The notes under the pieces: generated by a model
Seen by the model: the letters and a program-made list of their open reading frames with translations, nothing else
Databases searched by the model: none
What the model was told of the DNA's origin: nothing
Shown: positions 60,935 to 64,000 of the stretch, piece by piece
How the letters are laid out: every line of letters begins with the position of its first letter
Numbering within the stretch: the stretch's first letter is position 1
Program-made: the position numbers and the translations under genes
NCBI RefSeq assembly: GCF_013055795.1
Contig: NZ_JABETO010000008.1
Location: forward strand, 160,307-224,306
Source of the DNA: Streptomyces sp. I05A-00742
GTDB lineage: Bacteria > Actinomycetota > Actinomycetes > Streptomycetales > Streptomycetaceae
Reading direction: 5' to 3'
Length of the DNA stretch: 64,000 nt

Positions 60935-61668
60935 CGGCGCACTTCGCCGTCCCCGCGACGACCTACGTGTTGCAGCAGGTCCTCCAGCGACGCGTCAAGA
61001 TCGCCTACGACCCCCTCACCCCGCCGGCCGTCTCCGTCGAGCCCCCGCCACGTCCTCCGTCGACGCCCTCCACCCCGGCGGCGGCCCCGCGACAGCCGGA
61101 ACCGGCGGGCCTGTACCTGTTCCTCCACCATGTGGGCCCCAACCCGGCCTGGCGCAACATGTACGAGCCGCACGTGGATGCGAGCGGCCGGCGGGTCGCC
61201 CCGTCGCCGCTGGCCGTCGATCTGCACTACCTGCTCGCGGCCACGGGCGCCGACCTCGAACGCGAGGTGCTGCTCGGTCTCGGCGTCGCGGCGCTCAACC
61301 GGCACGGAATCGTCCCGCGCAAGCTCATCAAGGCGATCCTCGACGAGATCAACGAGCCCGACACGCCCACCCATATGCTCGACCGGCTCACCACCGAGCC
61401 GCTCCACGACCCGGCCCACCAGCCGGAGCAGATCACCGTGTCCCAGGCGCCGGTCGACGTCGACCTGTCGACGAAGATCTGGTCCGCCCTGCAGTCCCCG
61501 CTGCGCCCCTGCGCGCACTTCCTGGTGACGACCGTGTTCCTCGACGTCGGCGACACCTATCCGCCCGCCAGGGAAGTGGAGAAGGCACGGGTCGGTGTGC
61601 GGCCGGATCCCTCGCCGGCCGTCACACTGCCGGCGGACGACACCGTGACGGTCGGGGGTGGTGCCTGA
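60931..61668 (+). CDS. DUF4255 (Pvc16-type) tail cap/terminator protein
   Basis: The 245-residue protein has the DUF4255 pattern: N-terminal ATTYVLQQVLQRRVKIAYDP, a Pro-rich loop, GLYLFLHHVGPNPAWRN, then LAVDLHYLLAATGADLEREVLLGLGVAALNRHGIV and the TKIWSALQSPLRPCAHFLVTTVFLD segment. In Pvc/Afp-type injection systems DUF4255 proteins cap the tube-sheath end and fix particle length. The gene overlaps both neighbours. Confidence 0.88.
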   Translation: MTAHFAVPATTYVLQQVLQRRVKIAYDPLTPPAVSVEPPPRPPSTPSTPAAAPRQPEPAGLYLFLHHVGPNPAWRNMYEPHVDASGRRVAPSPLAVDLHYLLAATGADLEREVLLGLGVAALNRHGIVPRKLIKAILDEINEPDTPTHMLDRLTTEPLHDPAHQPEQITVSQAPVDVDLSTKIWSALQSPLRPCAHFLVTTVFLDVGDTYPPAREVEKARVGVRPDPSPAVTLPADDTVTVGGGA

Positions 61669-63665
61669 TGTCGGCGCCGCCGTCCGATGCCGCGGCCGCG
61701 GCCAGCCCGGAGCCGCAGGGGGACCAGGCCCGCGCGCACCTCGCCGTGCTCGCCGAGTCGATGGCCCTGCCGGTCCTGACCGGAATCGCCCGGGGCGAGG
61801 TGCCGGCCGACGGGTTCGCCCCGCTGGGGCAGTGGCTGGAGGGGGCGGGTCCGGCGTCCCCGCTGCGGCGCATGGCCGAGGGCTTCGACCTGTCCCGCGC
61901 CGAACTGGAGCTGGTCGTCCTGCTGTTGGCGGCGGACACGTCGGAGCGGGTCGCGCGGGCGGCGGCGGAGGCGACGAGCGCGCACGGCGGTGTGGTGGGC
62001 GGCGGGCTGCCGGTGTGGCTGGCGTGCCGGGCGGTCGCGGGGCTGTGTCCTTCGGTGCTGGCGGCGGCCCTGCCGCTGGTGCGGTTCGGGATCGTGGAGC
62101 CGGAGCCGGCGTCGCCGCGGATCGAGGCCCGCCTGGCGCTGGCCGCGCCGGTGCTGGACCGCCTGCTCGGCCGGCCGGTGCGCGATCCGCTGGTGTCATC
62201 CCGGATGGCTCCGCTGCCCGTACCCGCCGCCGGTCCCGGTGAGGAGGGCGACCTGCCGGCGGCGCTGGGCCGTTCCCTGGCCTCCCGGGGGCCGCTCGGT
62301 CTGCCGCCGCTGGTGCTGGTGCCCGGCGTTCCGCCGGAGGAGATCGCGACGGCCCTGGCGGCGCTGGGGCTCACCCCGTGGCGCATGTCGGGGAGCGACG
62401 TTCCCGAGGACGCCGGGGCCCGTGACCTTCTGGCCGCGCGGTGGAGCCGCGAGGCGATGCTGGAGAGCGCCGCCCTGGTGATCGACGCCGTCGACGGCCC
62501 GTCGGAAGGGCCGGTCGCGGCCTTCGCCGACCGCGTGCTGGGGCACGTCCTGCTGACGGGACAGCAGGTCCCCGACGGCATCGCGCGCGGCGTCCACGTC
62601 GTCCCGGCCCCGGGGGACGGTCCCGGCGCCGCGGGCCGGCGGTGGGCCGCGGCGCTGGGCCCGGACCGCGCGGCCCGGCTGGGGCACGGAGTGGAGCGGG
62701 TGGCCGCGCAGTTCCGGCTCGACGCCAAGGGGATCGCCACCGCGGCGGCCGAGGCCGCAGAGGCCGTCGACGCCGCCCCGGACGCCGCGGGCGCGGCGGC
62801 CGCGCTCTGGCACGTGGCCGCCCGGTCCTTCACACCGTCCCCGCTGCCCGGCGTCCACCTGGTGGAACCCGCCTACGGCTGGGAGGACATCGTGCTCCCG
62901 CCGGCCACGGAGGCCGCGCTGCGGCGGGTGGAGTCGCATGTGCGCCACGCGGCCCGGGTCTTCGACGACTGGGGCTTCGCGGCCCGGGTGGGCGGGCGGG
63001 GCAGCTGGCGCGGGCGGGGGGTGGCGGCGCTGTTCTGCGGCCCGTCCGGGACGGGCAAGACGATGGCGGCCGAGGTGCTGGCGTCGGCGCTCGACGTACG
63101 GGTCATGGTGATCGACCTGAGCCGCATCATCTCCAAGTGGGTGGGCGAGACGTCCAAGAACGTCGCGGCGGTGTTCGACGCGGCCGAGCGCTCCGGTTCG
63201 ATGATGGTCTGGAACGAGGGGGACGCGGTCTGGGGGACCCGCGGCGGTGTGGCCAACGCGACGGACCGGCACGTCAACGCCGAGGTGGGCGACCTCCTCC
63301 AGCGCATCGAGACCTTCTCGGGGTTCACCGTCATCACCACGAACCTCCGGCAGGCCATCGACCCCGCGTTCATGCGCCGCTTCCGGTTCGTGGTGGACTT
63401 CCCCCTGCCGTCGGTGGACGAGCGGCGCCGTCTGTGGTGCTCGGCGTTCCCGCCGCAGGCCCCGGTCGAAGCGGTGCGCTGGGACGCGCTGGCCGCCCTG
63501 CCGCTCACCGGCGGCTCGATCCGCAACGTCGCGCTGGGGGCCGCGTTCCTCGCCGCGGAGGTGGGGCGTCCGGTGGACCGGGCGATGATCGAGGCCGAAC
63601 TCGCCGAGGAACTGCGCAAACAGAACCTTCCGGTTCCCCATGTGGCCTGGGAGGCGACCGCGTGA
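61668..63665 (+). CDS. AAA+ ATPase of the contractile injection system
   Basis: The 665-residue protein has an Ala-rich N-terminal half of unknown fold and a C-terminal AAA+ module. Walker A is GPSGTGKT near residue 460. The Walker B position reads SMMVWNEGDAVWG (about 508-520): Asn-Glu in place of Asp-Glu. Sensor 1 is in FTVITTNLRQAIDPAFMRRFRFVVDFPLP, which includes the Arg finger. An ATPase of this type is a constant member of eCIS loci and is thought to act in assembly or disassembly. TGATG overlap links it to the cap gene. Confidence 0.9.
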   Translation: MSAPPSDAAAAASPEPQGDQARAHLAVLAESMALPVLTGIARGEVPADGFAPLGQWLEGAGPASPLRRMAEGFDLSRAELELVVLLLAADTSERVARAAAEATSAHGGVVGGGLPVWLACRAVAGLCPSVLAAALPLVRFGIVEPEPASPRIEARLALAAPVLDRLLGRPVRDPLVSSRMAPLPVPAAGPGEEGDLPAALGRSLASRGPLGLPPLVLVPGVPPEEIATALAALGLTPWRMSGSDVPEDAGARDLLAARWSREAMLESAALVIDAVDGPSEGPVAAFADRVLGHVLLTGQQVPDGIARGVHVVPAPGDGPGAAGRRWAAALGPDRAARLGHGVERVAAQFRLDAKGIATAAAEAAEAVDAAPDAAGAAAALWHVAARSFTPSPLPGVHLVEPAYGWEDIVLPPATEAALRRVESHVRHAARVFDDWGFAARVGGRGSWRGRGVAALFCGPSGTGKTMAAEVLASALDVRVMVIDLSRIISKWVGETSKNVAAVFDAAERSGSMMVWNEGDAVWGTRGGVANATDRHVNAEVGDLLQRIETFSGFTVITTNLRQAIDPAFMRRFRFVVDFPLPSVDERRRLWCSAFPPQAPVEAVRWDALAALPLTGGSIRNVALGAAFLAAEVGRPVDRAMIEAELAEELRKQNLPVPHVAWEATA

Positions 63666-63916
63666 GCGCGCTCCCGCCGTCGGTCCGGTTCCGGGTCGGC
63701 GCCCTCCGGGTGACCGCCGGCTCGGCGATTGAGGCGCGGCGGCTCACCGACGCTCTCCCGGCGGCGCTGGAACGCGCGTGGCGGTCGTGGCCGGCCGCCC
63801 CGGCAGCGGCCGTTCCGGGCCTGCGGTCCTACGCCGCGGACCGCCGGGCGGACGAGGTGGCCGTGGCCCTCGTCGCGACGGTGCGGGACCGGCTCGACGG
63901 CGGTGGGGCGCGATGA
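63662..63916 (+). CDS. Small injection-system-associated protein
   Basis: The 84-residue protein starts with a GTG overlapping the ATPase stop and ends with a stop overlapping the next ATG. It is Ala/Arg-rich with two helices around a variable middle (VGALRVTAGSAIEARRLTDALPAALERAW and ADEVAVALVATVRDRL). No family is recognised. Its strict coupling with the ATPase suggests it belongs to the same complex. Confidence 0.65.
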   Translation: MSALPPSVRFRVGALRVTAGSAIEARRLTDALPAALERAWRSWPAAPAAAVPGLRSYAADRRADEVAVALVATVRDRLDGGGAR

Positions 63917-64000
63917 GGGCGCTGACGCGGGCCGTGCGTCCGGCGGGGCACGGGCCGACGGCGCGTGCCCGGCGCGACTCCGGGCCGCGTGCGGACAGCC
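63913..64000 (+). CDS. Partial gene at the window end (injection-system locus)
   Basis: An ATG overlapping the previous stop opens a frame of at least 29 codons (MRALTRAVRPAGHGPTARARR) that runs off the window. The N-terminus is basic and looks disordered. In many eCIS loci the ATPase region is followed by a DUF4157 protein, but nothing here is long enough to tell. Confidence 0.5.
   Translation, partial: MRALTRAVRPAGHGPTARARRDSGPRADS

Noticed and set aside
1..64000. CRISPR arrays, tRNA or rRNA genes
   Set aside because: I saw no regularly spaced repeats, cloverleaf-like sequences or rRNA landmarks on either strand, although short tRNA genes are easy to miss by eye.

Overview
The window is very GC-rich, uses many GTG starts and tightly overlapping ATGA/GTGA gene junctions, and carries several secondary-metabolite regions plus an extracellular contractile injection system. 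It reads as chromosomal DNA of a Streptomyces or a close relative. No rRNA, tRNA or CRISPR array was recognised.

Left region (about 0.1-20.1 kb). A TetR regulator and two RND/MMPL exporters flank two modules. The first is a compact heme module: hemE-hemF-hemA-hemC on the plus strand, diverging from hemH, a protoporphyrinogen oxidase and a small Cys-rich protein. HemF and a HemH with four C-terminal cysteines point to the protoporphyrin-dependent route, whereas Actinobacteria normally use the coproporphyrin-dependent route. The second is a polyketide module: a single-module KS-AT-DH-ACP synthase without KR or TE, a HemN-like radical SAM enzyme, a stand-alone FabG-type ketoreductase and a TesB-type thioesterase. 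This is the enzyme logic of the polycyclopropane polyketides (jawsamycin/FR-900848 and U-106305 type), here without nucleoside genes. The synthase and radical SAM genes both carry a TTA codon within their first codons, suggesting bldA control.

Scar (20.4-22.8 kb). The two halves of an AraC-family gene lie on opposite strands around a small secreted-protein gene, followed by a frameshifted isochorismatase remnant. This looks like an old inversion plus gene decay. A PAP2-type membrane enzyme follows.

Middle region (24.7-41.1 kb). A PAS-LuxR regulator stands beside two converging operons. The minus operon encodes a PduX-like threonine kinase, a cysteine-synthase-like PLP enzyme fused to an ATP-grasp ligase, an argininosuccinate-lyase homologue, a methyltransferase, a flavoprotein, AzlCD exporter subunits and an AlaX-type tRNA editing protein. 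The plus operon encodes an ATP-grasp ligase, a dikinase-like protein with permuted domain order, and an MFS exporter. Together they suggest an NRPS-free peptide containing (N-methyl-)2,3-diaminobutyrate or diaminopropionate, with export and possibly tRNA-level self-protection.

Next (41.6-48.0 kb). A terpene synthase is truncated by an IS21-type transposase remnant. A four-gene operon (PrnB-like protein, Fe(II)/2-oxoglutarate oxygenase, SRPBCC-like protein, beta-propeller protein) has TTA codons in its first and last genes and matches no pathway I know. A PPOX-class flavoprotein remnant follows.

Right region (48.4-64 kb). Mostly housekeeping and stress genes (gnd, a MalY-type PLP enzyme, L25/Ctc, an XRE regulator diverging from a methionine aminopeptidase, a Mut7-C protein, a transglycosylase-like lipoprotein, a TerA-like protein, a tyrosine phosphatase). 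Then comes the start of a contractile injection system: sheath, tube, baseplate-like protein, a disordered protein, a DUF4255 cap protein, an AAA+ ATPase and small proteins running off the end.
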